DNA from: Bdellovibrionales bacterium
GTDB taxonomy: Bacteria; Bdellovibrionota; Bdellovibrionia; Bdellovibrionales; UBA1609
DNA length: 64,000 bases
Assembly (NCBI GenBank): GCA_023301025.1
Contig: JALZUR010000041.1
Span: 1-64,000, forward strand
Direction of reading: 5' to 3'
Under the pieces are notes generated by a model. That model did no database searches, was not told the DNA's origin, and saw only the letters and a program-made list of their open reading frames with translations. Positions 46,207 to 55,426 of the stretch are shown in pieces (the stretch's first letter is position 1; each line of letters starts with the position of its first letter). Position numbers and translations under genes: made by a program.

Positions 46207-46476
46207 TTATTTTCTCAAACCTAAAATTTTGATCAATTCTCGGTACTGATCGATGTCAGTTTTTCTTAAGTGGTCTAAAAGTTTACGTCTTTTAGAAACC
46301 ATTTTCAAAAGGCCTCGTCTTGAGTGATTGTCTTGCTTATTTGCTTTAAAATGATCTTGAAGACCTTCAATTCTTGCTGTTAAAAGAGCTGCTTGAACTC
46401 TTGAGCTACCGGTATCAAGCTCTGAAAGTTTAAATTGGTTTACAATTTGTTTTTTCTCTTCTGAAGTTAATGCCAT
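46207..46476 (-). CDS. rpsO: 30S ribosomal protein S15
   Basis: 89 residues, the exact family length, from ATG 46476 ([12 protein letters not shown]), with a perfect AGGAGG upstream. The 15 extra N-terminal residues of the ORF-track model are spurious because they include the ribosome site. The 16S-binding features ([42 protein letters not shown]) are intact. S15 is an early binder in 30S assembly. Confidence 0.97.
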   Translation of the reverse strand: MALTSEEKKQIVNQFKLSELDTGSSRVQAALLTARIEGLQDHFKANKQDNHSRRGLLKMVSKRRKLLDHLRKTDIDQYRELIKILGLRK

Positions 46477-46612
46477 AAATCCTCCTGCTTTTATTTCAAG
46501 CGGTAAAAGGTAAAACCCCATAAAAACGTCGGCATCGGCGCATTTTGGAGCGTTAAATGAATTAACCTAAATAATGTACTCTGGTCAAGATTTTAAGCCT
46601 CAAAATCAGAAA

Positions 46613-47581
46613 TCAACTGTTGAAAACTCGGGATATTTTAACTTGTCCGCTTGAAGCTAATGAGACAAGCCCTAAAAGATTTGATTTTTTATTAAAAATT
46701 CGCACCACATGGTCTTTTTGAGCTTTTATAGACTCTCTAAGCATAGGATGAAGCCTTGGTCGTACCTTATGAGGAAGCTGACCATTTATAAAAAGCTTAG
46801 ATTCACTGTCAGATAAATATAAAATTTCAGCGTAACTTAGGGCTTTCTCAAAGGGGACAAAGCCTCTATTACTAGAAAGTAATGATGCTTTATCCGTAAC
46901 ATCTAGCTCTGAAAGCTCATCTATTTGCTTAAAACTTATCGCACTCTCTAACTTAAAAGAACCAACAGTTTCTCTTTTTAGAGATTTTAAATGAGCCCCA
47001 GACTCTAAACACTCACCAAGACGCTCTGACCAAGACCTAATGTAAGAGCCTTTTGAACAGTGAACGTAAAAATGAGCATCAATACCTTCAGAAACTTCAA
47101 AAACTTTAGAATCAAAGAAATTCATAATTTTCAGAGGGGCTAAAAAATCAACACCAGCTCTAGCTTTATTATAAAGTTTCTCACCGTCAATTTTCACAGC
47201 TGAATACTTTGGAACTCTTAACTCATTAAGACCCTTTAAAGATATGGCTGCATCTTGAACTTCTGAAAGACTGAAATATCTGTTAGGAAATTTTTTTAAT
47301 ACAGAGCCTTCAAAATCACCAGTTGTTGTAGTCTCTCCAAGTTTAGCAACACCTGTATAAATTTTATCTTCAGACATAATCCAAGGAGAAAGCTTTGTGG
47401 CCTTTTCAATAAGTAAAACCATCAACCCCTCAGCCATAGGGTCAAGAGTTCCTGTGTGTCCAACAGCCTTTGTTCCCAAAGCTCTTCTAACTTTTGAAAC
47501 AACATCATGGCTTGTGACACCAGACTCTTTATTTACCAAAAGAAGTCCTGAAAGTGGGAATGGTGTTTTGTTTTTTTTCAA
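46613..47581 (-). CDS. truB: tRNA pseudouridine(55) synthase
   Basis: A 322-residue TruB, which makes pseudouridine 55 in the T-loop of tRNA. The catalytic Asp is in GHTGTLDPMAEG; other markers are KESGVTSHD, KYSAVKIDGEKLYNKAR and CSKGSYIRSWSERLG. The start is a TTG with a weak AGG site. It follows rbfA by 23 bases in the rimP-nusA-infB-rbfA-truB-rpsO order. Confidence 0.95.
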   Translation of the reverse strand: MKKNKTPFPLSGLLLVNKESGVTSHDVVSKVRRALGTKAVGHTGTLDPMAEGLMVLLIEKATKLSPWIMSEDKIYTGVAKLGETTTTGDFEGSVLKKFPNRYFSLSEVQDAAISLKGLNELRVPKYSAVKIDGEKLYNKARAGVDFLAPLKIMNFFDSKVFEVSEGIDAHFYVHCSKGSYIRSWSERLGECLESGAHLKSLKRETVGSFKLESAISFKQIDELSELDVTDKASLLSSNRGFVPFEKALSYAEILYLSDSESKLFINGQLPHKVRPRLHPMLRESIKAQKDHVVRIFNKKSNLLGLVSLASSGQVKISRVFNS

Positions 47582-47604
47582 TGCTTTAACCTAATTAACT
47601 TTTT

Positions 47605-47955
47605 TTAAGAGTCTTGATTTTTATTTAAAACATCTGAAACTTGAACAAGTTTATCTATCGAACCATCTTTAATAAACTTGATCCTAGGACAAAATTTCAT
47701 TCTAACTTTTTTAGAAATTTCATGCTGAAGTTGAACTCTTCTGTCTTCAAGCTGTTCAAAAACCTCAGACTCACAATCTGATTCATCGGAACAAAAAACA
47801 CTTAAAAAAACTTGAGCATTTTTAAGATCAGGGGAGCAGCTTACACGAACTAAAGTAACTAGTGCACCACTAAAAAGTGAACTGTAAGAAGCAAGCTTTG
47901 CTGCAATAACTTCTTTTAAAGTTTGCTCTACACGATCTATTCTTGAATGACTCAT
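47605..47955 (-). CDS. rbfA: ribosome-binding factor A
   Basis: A 116-residue RbfA, a KH-fold factor for 30S maturation and cold adaptation. Start SHSRIDRVEQTLKEVIA, the VTLVRVSCSPDLKNAQVFLSVF strand pair and the RMKFCPRIKFIKDGSID end are typical. It lies between infB and truB, as in most bacteria. Confidence 0.94.
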   Translation of the reverse strand: MSHSRIDRVEQTLKEVIAAKLASYSSLFSGALVTLVRVSCSPDLKNAQVFLSVFCSDESDCESEVFEQLEDRRVQLQHEISKKVRMKFCPRIKFIKDGSIDKLVQVSDVLNKNQDS

Positions 47956-47990
47956 AACTTATACCCAAGTGCCTTTACTTAAAACTCTAC

Positions 47991-50687
47991 TTAGAGCTGT
48001 CTTGAAACTTCTTCTTTTCTGTAAGCTTCAATAATATCACCAGATTTAAGATCGTTGTAATTTTCAATGCCAATACCACATTCGTAACCAGAAGCCACCT
48101 CTTTTGCATCATCTTTAAAACGCTTTAAGCTGCCAATTTTGCCTTCAAAAAGGATACGCCCCTGTCTGACCAAACGAACTAAATCACTTCTGTGAATATT
48201 ACCTTCTGTAACAAGAGAACCCGCAATAACACCCATCTTAGGAACAGAAAATGTTTCCCTAACCTCTGCCTTACCAGTACCTTTTTCAACAATATCTGGA
48301 TCTAATAAGCCTGACATAATAGCTTTTATGTCATCTACAAGCTCGTAAATTATTCTATAACTTTTAATCTCAACACTTTTTTCTTTAGCTCTGGAGCTTG
48401 CCTGAGAGTCAGGTCTTACATTAAAACCAACAACTACTCCGCCAGCCGTAGAAGCAAGTAAAACGTCTGACTCAGTTACACCACCTACAGCTGTATGTAT
48501 AAACTTAACTTTAACTTCATCAGTTTCAATCTTTTTAACCATACCTTTGATAGCTTCAATTGAACCAGCAACATCGGCTTTTAAAACAACAGCCAGTTCT
48601 TTAGCACCATCATCTTTTACGCGTAGCAAAAGCTCTTCGACAGAAACTTTTTTACTAGCTTCTTCAATGGCAATAAGTTCAGCCTCTTTTTTTCTAGTTT
48701 GCGCTAGTTCATTTGCTTTTTGATCACTTTCACAAATATCAAAACGATCTCCAGCTTTTGGGGTCTCAGGAAGCCCCATCACTTCGACTGGTACACCAGG
48801 ACCTGCCTCTTTTACGACTTTTCCTGTGTCAGACATAAGTCGTCTTATTTTACCTGCTACTAATCCTGCACAAATAGACTGACCTGTTTTTAATGTTCCA
48901 TCTTTTATGAGAAGAGTAGCAACATTACCTTTACCTTTTTCAACTTTACTTTCAATTACAACACCAGTTGCAGATTTTTTAGGATTAGATTTTAACTCCA
49001 AGAGCTCTGTATGAAGCCAAATACTTTCTAAAAGTTCTGTGATACCTGTTTTATTTAAGGCTGATACTTCATGAAATACAGTATCTCCACCCCAATCTTC
49101 AGGTACGAGTTCTTTATCAGAAAGCTGCTGTTTAATCTTATCAGGATTTGCACCCTCTTTATCAATCTTATTAACAGCAACAACTATTGGAACACCTGCA
49201 GCTTTTGAGTGACTTATAGCTTCTTCGGTCTGAGGCATCATACCGTCATCTGCGGCAACTACTAAAATAACAATATCAGTAATATTTGCGCCTCTGGCTC
49301 TCATTTCAGTAAAAGCTGCGTGACCCGGAGTATCTATAAAAGTGATTGGTTTATCATCTTCTACAAAGACCTGATATGCACCAATGTGCTGAGTAATTCC
49401 ACCAGCCTCACCACCTGCAACGTTTGCTTTTCTTATAGAATCAAGAAGAGTTGTTTTACCGTGGTCAACATGACCCATAACAGTTACAACTGGCGGGCGT
49501 ACCACAGGTTCTGCAGTGAGATCACCAAAAGCAACTGTGTCAGTAAAGTCTTCAGAAGTAACTAAAACATTTTCAGCCTCCCACTTAAATTCAGGAAGGA
49601 TTAAAGAAATTGTATCAAAATCCAATTCAGAATTCATGTTAACCATAGATCCTTGAGCCATAAGTGACTTCATTAGAAGTGGGGCTTTTACACCAATCTC
49701 TTGTGCTAGAGCACTTAAAGTCATTGTACCACTAACCTTAACGACTCGTTTATGAGCGGCAGGAGTAGTGATAGATGTCTTTTTTCCTGGAAGAGCAGAA
49801 AACTTTTTCTTTTTTGGTTGGAAAACCATTTCGCGCTTTCTAAAGTCAGCGGCCTTAAAGGCAGTGGGCTGGTTGAGTTGTTCTTTTCCAGTGTTTGCGC
49901 CCACCTTTTTCTTAGGAGCTTTATCATCTTTGCGATTCTTATCTGCATTAGGCATATCCACAGGAAAAACTGGAGATGGAGCAACATAGCCTGACCTTAA
50001 ACCTCTCTGTGCTGATTTAAGTCCTGGGGTCCTTGAACCATCAGGTTTTCTAACACCACCACTAACTTTTTTTAGGTCAATCTTACCAACAATATTTTTA
50101 CCAAAGACTCTTGCTTTTTTGACAGCAGGAGCAGGACTTGCAACCTTTTCATCTTTATCACCAGCTGTTTTTTCTTGAACTTCTGTTGTTTGATCAGCTG
50201 AAATCACTTCTTGGTCGGCTATCTGCGCCTCTTCTTGAAGCTTCGCAGCTATAGCTTCTTCAGCTTGCTTTTCTTTAGCTTCCTGAACATCAGAAGCTTT
50301 TCTTCTAATTACACCAGTTGAAGTAGCAGCTTTTTTTACTACAGCTTTCTTTTTTACTGCAGTTTCTGTGGGACTTTCTTTTGTAACACCAGATGAGACT
50401 TTTTTAACAGTAGTAGTTACTTTTTTCTTTGTGACTTTTTTCGTAGCTTTTTTCGTAGTCTTTTTCTTAGCTGTTTTCTTAGTAGCAGCTTTCTTCTTAG
50501 TCGTCTTCTTCTTCGTAACTTTTTTTACAGAAGAACCTTCGTCGCTAATCTTTGTTTTGATTAAAGACATTGTATCCTCATCCAAGGCAGACATATGACT
50601 CTTAACTGGTAAGTCCCACTTTTTTATCTTATCCATAAGAGCGATCGTCTCTAAGTTTAACTCTTTTGCAAACTGGTATACTTTCAT
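47991..50687 (-). CDS. infB: translation initiation factor IF-2
   Basis: An 898-residue IF-2, the GTPase that brings initiator tRNA to the 30S subunit. An IF2_N module starts it (MKVYQFAKELNLETIALMDKIK). Residues about 55-125 are a Lys/Thr/Ala-rich run resembling histone H1 tails. A long charged linker precedes the second IF2_N-like module, then the G domain: GHVDHGKTTLLDS, DTPGHAAF, NKIDK. Domains II, III and IV follow, ending in the tRNA-binding C2. The core is standard; only the Lys-rich linker is unusual. Confidence 0.97.
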   Translation of the reverse strand: MKVYQFAKELNLETIALMDKIKKWDLPVKSHMSALDEDTMSLIKTKISDEGSSVKKVTKKKTTKKKAATKKTAKKKTTKKATKKVTKKKVTTTVKKVSSGVTKESPTETAVKKKAVVKKAATSTGVIRRKASDVQEAKEKQAEEAIAAKLQEEAQIADQEVISADQTTEVQEKTAGDKDEKVASPAPAVKKARVFGKNIVGKIDLKKVSGGVRKPDGSRTPGLKSAQRGLRSGYVAPSPVFPVDMPNADKNRKDDKAPKKKVGANTGKEQLNQPTAFKAADFRKREMVFQPKKKKFSALPGKKTSITTPAAHKRVVKVSGTMTLSALAQEIGVKAPLLMKSLMAQGSMVNMNSELDFDTISLILPEFKWEAENVLVTSEDFTDTVAFGDLTAEPVVRPPVVTVMGHVDHGKTTLLDSIRKANVAGGEAGGITQHIGAYQVFVEDDKPITFIDTPGHAAFTEMRARGANITDIVILVVAADDGMMPQTEEAISHSKAAGVPIVVAVNKIDKEGANPDKIKQQLSDKELVPEDWGGDTVFHEVSALNKTGITELLESIWLHTELLELKSNPKKSATGVVIESKVEKGKGNVATLLIKDGTLKTGQSICAGLVAGKIRRLMSDTGKVVKEAGPGVPVEVMGLPETPKAGDRFDICESDQKANELAQTRKKEAELIAIEEASKKVSVEELLLRVKDDGAKELAVVLKADVAGSIEAIKGMVKKIETDEVKVKFIHTAVGGVTESDVLLASTAGGVVVGFNVRPDSQASSRAKEKSVEIKSYRIIYELVDDIKAIMSGLLDPDIVEKGTGKAEVRETFSVPKMGVIAGSLVTEGNIHRSDLVRLVRQGRILFEGKIGSLKRFKDDAKEVASGYECGIGIENYNDLKSGDIIEAYRKEEVSRQL

Positions 50688-50763
50688 CTAGATTACTTTC
50701 CTTAAATTTTTATCCAAAATTCTAAACATAACTTTTTTGTTCTTAAACTAACGGCAAAAAAAA

Positions 50764-52329
50764 CTAAGCCTCATCAACCGTAGCATCTTTGGATGTCTCG
50801 TCAGTTGCTATAACCTTAACGTCTGTACCATTATCATCTGAATCAACAGCAGATTCTGAATCTTTAGATTCAGCCACCAAAGCGTCTTCAGTACTAGCAC
50901 TGCCCTTATCCACTGAATCTTCAGAATCTTCTTCAAGACTAGCAAGTTCAGCTTTTAAACGCTCATCGGCATTTGCTTTTGCACTCTTATTAAATGAAGG
51001 AGTAGCAGCTACATCAATTGGTGCTGCAGCTGAAACATCTTCTTTTGGTTTCTCAGCTTCTTCTTTTAACCATGCTTCATAAGCAACTTTAGCTTTTCCA
51101 ATAAGCTCTTCTGCTTTATCAGGATCTTCAAAACCAGGAGCAAGCATGACAACTTGCGCTTCTGATTGTGATAGAAGTTCTAATGAACCAAAACCTGATT
51201 GAAATAAAGACTGAGCCATAGTCTCTGACATACCTTCTATTCTCATCAGGTTAAATATACTGTTTGCTGTTCGTGCCGCTGCATCTGATTCAGATAAAAT
51301 ATCAAGCTTCCAACCCGTAAGTTTTGAAGCAAGCCTTACATTCATTCCACGTTTTCCAATAGCTAAACTTAATTGATCATCTGGAACAACCACTTCCATC
51401 TCATGATTCTCTTCATCCATGAAAACTTTTGAAATTTCTGCCGGTTGAAGTGCATTACAAACAAAAAGAGCAATGTCTTCTTGGTAAGGAACAATATCAA
51501 TCTTTTCACCAGACAACTCTTGCACCACATTTTGCACACGGCTTCCCTTAACACCAACACAGGCACCCACAGGATCTACAGTTGGATCTAAACCTCTTAC
51601 TGACATTTTTGCTCTTTGTCCGGGCTCTCGTGCAGCATTAACTAACTCGACTATTCCATCTTCAATTTCTGGAACTTCACTTTCAAAAAGCTTAAGAAGA
51701 TAATTAGAATCAGCTCTAGACATAATTATCTGGGGACCTCGTGTTGTTTGCCTCACTTCAGAAATATAGCCTTGAATCCTATCTCCTGGCTTATAAAGCT
51801 CTCCAGGAATCTGTTCTCTGTAAGGAATGAAAGCCTCTGTTCGTCCTAAATCAACAACAATAGCATTTCTCTCAACACGCCTTGCAATACCAGAAGCAAT
51901 CTCACCTTTTCTTTGTTCAAACTCAGCAAAAATAATATCACGTTCGGCATCTCTAACATTTTGTGTGATGATCTGTTTTGCAACCTGAGCAGAAATCCTA
52001 CCAAGATCACTCATATCTAATTTTATACCAATAGCATCACCAACTTGAGCCTCAGGATCAAGCGTTAGTGCTTCCGTCATTTTGATTTCAACCTCTTCAT
52101 CAATAAAATCGTCATCTAAAACCACTTCTTTGAATTCATAAAGCTCAACTTCACCACTTTCTTCATTAAACTGAGCTTCAATCTCACGGTAAGTTCCATA
52201 TTTTTTTCTTGCAGCAGCAAGAAGACCCTGCTGAACAGCGTTGATAACAACCTCTTTTTCAATGCCCTTGTCTTTGCCCAAGGCATCCATGATTTTGCTT
52301 ATGTTAGAAAATAGATTTTCAACAGCCAT
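50764..52329 (-). CDS. nusA: transcription termination/antitermination protein NusA
   Basis: A 521-residue NusA: N-terminal RNA polymerase-binding domain (1-130), S1 (about 130-200), then KH1 and KH2 (VDPVGACVGVKGSRVQNVVQEL, LSLAIGKRGMNVRLASKLTGW). A helix-hairpin-helix repeat (MSETMAQSLFQSGFGSLELL) follows, and a C-terminal tail of about 80 Asp/Glu/Ser/Ala-rich residues ends it. The tail is longer and more acidic than in most NusA and may mimic RNA or regulate binding. It lies between rimP and infB in the usual order. Confidence 0.96.
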   Translation of the reverse strand: MAVENLFSNISKIMDALGKDKGIEKEVVINAVQQGLLAAARKKYGTYREIEAQFNEESGEVELYEFKEVVLDDDFIDEEVEIKMTEALTLDPEAQVGDAIGIKLDMSDLGRISAQVAKQIITQNVRDAERDIIFAEFEQRKGEIASGIARRVERNAIVVDLGRTEAFIPYREQIPGELYKPGDRIQGYISEVRQTTRGPQIIMSRADSNYLLKLFESEVPEIEDGIVELVNAAREPGQRAKMSVRGLDPTVDPVGACVGVKGSRVQNVVQELSGEKIDIVPYQEDIALFVCNALQPAEISKVFMDEENHEMEVVVPDDQLSLAIGKRGMNVRLASKLTGWKLDILSESDAAARTANSIFNLMRIEGMSETMAQSLFQSGFGSLELLSQSEAQVVMLAPGFEDPDKAEELIGKAKVAYEAWLKEEAEKPKEDVSAAAPIDVAATPSFNKSAKANADERLKAELASLEEDSEDSVDKGSASTEDALVAESKDSESAVDSDDNGTDVKVIATDETSKDATVDEA

Positions 52330-52434
52330 AATTTAAAATTCCTTTCTTAATACTTTACTCAAAGGTTTCTACCTTTAGTTAAGTTAATGTTTTTTTAACC
52401 ATCAGTTAAATTTAAATAATTCTATGCATATTAA

Positions 52435-52466
52435 TAAAATAGCTTTTAGTCTTTCCAAAAAGCTAT
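52435..52466 (-). terminator. terminator-like hairpin overlapping the rimP stop
   Basis: On the minus strand ATAGCTTTT and AAAAGCTAT form a 9-base stem around a ten-base loop, followed by TTTATTAA. The first arm includes the rimP stop codon and the hairpin stands ahead of nusA, inside the operon. It may act as an attenuator lowering or controlling nusA expression. Confidence 0.4.
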
Positions 52467-52933
52467 GCCCCCTCAAAAACAACATTGCATTTGTGAATAT
52501 CACAAAACGGGAGCGTTAAAGTTTCACTGTCTAAAGTTCTGATATCAAAAGCCAACTCATCAACTTTTAACAGAAAGCCTTCAAGATTTTTTTTACCTAA
52601 TTTTTGTGAGGTCTCAGTTCTTGCTTTGACCACAACTTTTATCTTTTTTTGTATTTGTTTTTCAAAATGCCAACGCTCATTAAGAACTCTTTCAAGGCCA
52701 GGACTAGAAACTTCTAAATTATAAGCTGTCTCGATAGGATCTTCTGAATCTAGTAAAAAGTTTAATCCTTTTGAGAACATGGTGCAGTCTTCAAGATCAA
52801 CACCATCTTCTTTATCAATGTAAACACGAAGAATGTTTTGACCTTTTACAAACTCAATATCGTATAAAGAGTAGCCTTCACGTGAGCATATCTCAAGTGC
52901 AAGAGGTTTAACTGTATCTACTATTTCACTCAT
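52463..52933 (-). CDS. rimP: ribosome maturation factor RimP
   Basis: A 156-residue RimP, needed for 30S subunit maturation. The N-terminal domain has the usual GYSLYDIEFVKGQNILRVYIDKEDGVDLEDC and SPGLERVL elements, and the C-terminal SH3-like domain follows. It is the first gene of rimP-nusA-infB; a terminator and about 150 bases separate it from the acetyltransferase gene upstream, so the operon promoter should be in 52934-53162. Confidence 0.94.
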   Translation of the reverse strand: MSEIVDTVKPLALEICSREGYSLYDIEFVKGQNILRVYIDKEDGVDLEDCTMFSKGLNFLLDSEDPIETAYNLEVSSPGLERVLNERWHFEKQIQKKIKVVVKARTETSQKLGKKNLEGFLLKVDELAFDIRTLDSETLTLPFCDIHKCNVVFEGA

Positions 52934-52983
52934 TATCTAAAAAGACTCCTGTAGTCTGATGATGTTAGGCTTCGTTTAAGCAT

Positions 52984-53014
52984 AAAAAAAGGGCTCCGCT
53001 AAGGTGCCCTTTGA
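52984..53014 (-). terminator. terminator ahead of the rimP operon
   Basis: On the minus strand AAAGGGC and GCCCTTT pair around the loop ACCTTAGCGGA, with TTTTT after it. It lies 149 bases past the acetyltransferase stop and 51 bases ahead of rimP. It could end the upstream transcript or be an attenuator in the rimP leader. Confidence 0.7.
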
Positions 53015-53162
53015 TACGATCTCTCACAAAGAATAAGTAGGTATTAGCATTAAAAAGGTGCGGTATCAAGAGCTAAATCAAAGCCTAAATCAAGACAGAG
53101 TTCATAACTAAAGTAATACGGTTTAAAGGTGTATGTTTAAATTAAGCTGTCATGAAGCATTT

Positions 53163-53564
53163 TTAAGACTTTTTTTCCATTAAAAGTGCAGTTTTTAACC
53201 CGTAGTACATAGGTCTTTTTCCAACAATATAAAAGCCTGCTTTTCTATAAAAAGATAAAGCTTTGTAGTTGTCTTCATGCACATCAAGCCAAATTTTTTG
53301 TGTTAGATGGTTGATCATTTTTTTAGCCAACCCCTGTCGTCTAAAAGAGCTTCCTACAGCCAGAAAATCAAGTTCGCTATGGCCTTTTTCAATACTTCTA
53401 AAAAGCATCACCGAACAAACTGAATTGTGTTCATCAAAGATAAACATATTTTTAGAGTCTTTAAATAACGGAAAACTATTAACAAAGGACTCTTTTAATT
53501 CATCTACAAAGTGTAAATTGAGAAGACTTTGACAAAGTCTTCTATCAAGCTCTTTTAAAACCAT
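53163..53564 (-). CDS. GNAT acetyltransferase, RimI-like
   Basis: A 133-residue GNAT protein. Motif A is FLAVGSSFRRQGLAKKMI, followed by VHEDNYKALSFYRKAGF and an end YYGLKTALLMEK, which recalls RimI, the S18 N-terminal acetyltransferase. It is a bit shorter than RimI (about 148-160) and has a divergent N-terminus, so another N-acetyltransferase is possible. It stands alone between two terminators. Confidence 0.8.
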   Translation of the reverse strand: MVLKELDRRLCQSLLNLHFVDELKESFVNSFPLFKDSKNMFIFDEHNSVCSVMLFRSIEKGHSELDFLAVGSSFRRQGLAKKMINHLTQKIWLDVHEDNYKALSFYRKAGFYIVGKRPMYYGLKTALLMEKKS

Positions 53565-53585
53565 CTTAGTACTGCCCCCTTTAAA

Positions 53586-53620
53586 CTAAAAATGCCCTAG
53601 TTCTAATAAGAACTAAGGCA
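53586..53620 (-). terminator. terminator after the 53652-54761 gene
   Basis: On the minus strand TGCCTTAGTTCT and AGAACTAGGGCA pair (one mismatch) around TATT and are followed by TTTTTAG. It lies about 30 bases past the stop. Confidence 0.75.
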
Positions 53621-53651
53621 TCTGTTGTTTTTAATACTCATATTTTGCGGC

Positions 53652-54761
53652 TTAGAACTCTAGTTTTAAACCTACGCCTGTTACAAAATAGTTTGCAACT
53701 TCAATTGATACAATGTCTTTTTGTCTTACTTCAAAAACATTATTGTCTAGATTTACATAATAATCAAAAGCACCAGTTAGGTATAAATTTTTGGCAACTT
53801 TAAAATCAACTGAGGCGCCAATAACTGCATCTAATGCATCTGAACTACGCTTACTGTAGCCACTAGTCGTAGCAGACTCAGAGTCTCTTTGTACATATGA
53901 AAGACCTACTCTAAGTGCAGTGTTCATTTGCTCTGTGCTGTAAAAATCATATCCCACTACACCAGAGAAGTTTCTTTGATTCATATCTCTTAGGTTGCTG
54001 TTTTCAAAAACTTGACTGTTGTGTGAGTACTCATAATTTCCTAAAGGGTCATTTATTCTAAAGTTTGAATTTATAAAGTTAAACTCTGCGTGAAGACGAT
54101 CATAAAACTTAATACCAGCTCCTAAAATAAAACCATGAGACACGTCAGTGTTTTCATAGTTGTAAAAACCAGCTCCATACTGTCCTTTAAAGTAAATGCT
54201 TGTTAAAAGAGACGATCTACTAGACTGATACTTTTGAGCAGATGTAGCATGAGCTTTGTTAACATGCACTTCTCGCACTTTAACGTGTGGAGTGTGTGTC
54301 GGAGCAGATTCTTTTTTATTGTACTGACTCACTTTAAAAAGCCTATCTAATCTTGATTTTTCATCTTTAACTCTTGAAGCCTCTAACTTTTCCATAAGAG
54401 CTTGCTCGTTTTTAGCTTCAGTTCTCATACGGTATTCCCTAACAGCATCTAAAGATTCACCAGTACCCCAGCTTGAACGTGCAGAACTTCTCGTTTTTTG
54501 AGTGTTTGTTTGCTCTTGTGAATTACTTGGACTGTTGTTTAAGATTACTACTTGAGTAGGAGAATTTGTTTTATCCCTGCTTGCTTCAATACCTTTGATA
54601 TCAGATAAGCTGTTGCTACCACTTTTTGTAGCTTCATCTGGAGTTTCAACTTCAAACTCTTTTGGATCAAAACCTTCTGGATCAAAACTTTGTGCAAATA
54701 CTTGCACTGAAGACAGGCAAAAAACTGCTGATATTAGACTTGTAGTTAAAACTTTAAACAT
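53652..54761 (-). CDS. exported beta-barrel protein with long N-terminal linker
   Basis: A 369-residue protein with signal peptide (ending VQVFAQ), an acidic then Ser/Thr-rich linker, a predicted coiled coil (residues about 105-145, EYRMRTEAKNEQALMEKLEAS) and a C-terminal beta-barrel-like domain of alternating strands ending TGVGLKLEF, with the terminal Phe used by the outer-membrane insertion machine. AAAAGGAG precedes the ATG. No known family recognised. It resembles the 29159 and 40968 genes in general plan (export signal, flexible linker, barrel), but with a coiled coil instead of an SH3 part. Confidence 0.78.
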   Translation of the reverse strand: MFKVLTTSLISAVFCLSSVQVFAQSFDPEGFDPKEFEVETPDEATKSGSNSLSDIKGIEASRDKTNSPTQVVILNNSPSNSQEQTNTQKTRSSARSSWGTGESLDAVREYRMRTEAKNEQALMEKLEASRVKDEKSRLDRLFKVSQYNKKESAPTHTPHVKVREVHVNKAHATSAQKYQSSRSSLLTSIYFKGQYGAGFYNYENTDVSHGFILGAGIKFYDRLHAEFNFINSNFRINDPLGNYEYSHNSQVFENSNLRDMNQRNFSGVVGYDFYSTEQMNTALRVGLSYVQRDSESATTSGYSKRSSDALDAVIGASVDFKVAKNLYLTGAFDYYVNLDNNVFEVRQKDIVSIEVANYFVTGVGLKLEF

Positions 54762-54900
54762 AGAAAACTCCTTTTATGCTTAAATCTAATATAACAGACT
54801 TAGATCATATTTTGCCATTTTAAGTGACATTTTTTGTAAGGAGTATACATATTACATGGAGTGAAAAAAAACTGTACGCTTCAATTGCCCTAGGTGTCAG

Positions 54901-54925
54901 TAGAGTTTTTAATTAAAAAACTCTA
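54901..54925. terminator. A/T-rich hairpin after the DUF393 gene
   Basis: TAGAGTTTTT and AAAAACTCTA form a perfect 10-base stem with loop AATTA, about 50 bases past the stop of the minus-strand DUF393 gene. The T-run is inside the stem, so it may act on both strands. Confidence 0.45.
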
Positions 54926-54974
54926 AATCAGATAGCCGGTACAAGTACAGTTTTGCTAACGCAATCAATCTTAT

Positions 54975-55367
54975 TTAACCTACAGAACAGTTGTCTCTTT
55001 TGGGCAAAAAAGGTCTTATATTTACAAAAACATTGTAACCAACGTCTAAAAAAGGTCTTAGGATTTTTGCCCCACCAATTTTATGCCACTTTTCAAAGCC
55101 CTCTAAACTTTTCCATATTTTAATAAAAGCATCCACACCTATAATAACATCACCATTCTCATCAATTAAGTGGAAGTACTTGTTCACGTCATCAAAATTT
55201 AGATTGTAATCTTTTGCTTTAAAGTCATCTGTACTGATATCGATGACATCAAGAACATTATTTATATCATTTTTTTTGTAGTATGAGATCTCTTTATGGC
55301 AAACCAAACAAGTTCCATCATACAAAAGCTTTAGTTTCTTTATCTGCTTATCTTTTACATTACTCAT
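54975..55367 (-). CDS. DCC family thiol-disulfide oxidoreductase-like protein (DUF393)
   Basis: A 130-residue DUF393 protein. The N-terminal signature LLYDGTCLVCHKEISYY has the DxxCxxC thioredoxin-like pair. The fold and the C-terminal LDVGYNVFVNIRPFLPKR segment agree with the DCC family, whose name comes from the Asp-Cys-Cys motif. The partner and substrate are unknown. It is divergent from the membrane protein gene across 59 bases, so a shared regulatory region is possible. Confidence 0.88.
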   Translation of the reverse strand: MSNVKDKQIKKLKLLYDGTCLVCHKEISYYKKNDINNVLDVIDISTDDFKAKDYNLNFDDVNKYFHLIDENGDVIIGVDAFIKIWKSLEGFEKWHKIGGAKILRPFLDVGYNVFVNIRPFLPKRDNCSVG

Positions 55368-55426
55368 AAGTTATCATACAATGACTCTATCAATAGCAGT
55401 AGCCTTAAGTGCGATAAGGACCCATT

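Noticed and set aside
46477-46521. Fifteen extra residues at the start of rpsO in the ORF track
   Set aside because: This stretch contains the AGGAGG ribosome site and S15 is 89 residues from the next ATG.
49721-49994. Three overlapping 70-90 codon ORFs within infB
   Set aside because: Shadow frames of the charged linker of IF-2, without ribosome sites.
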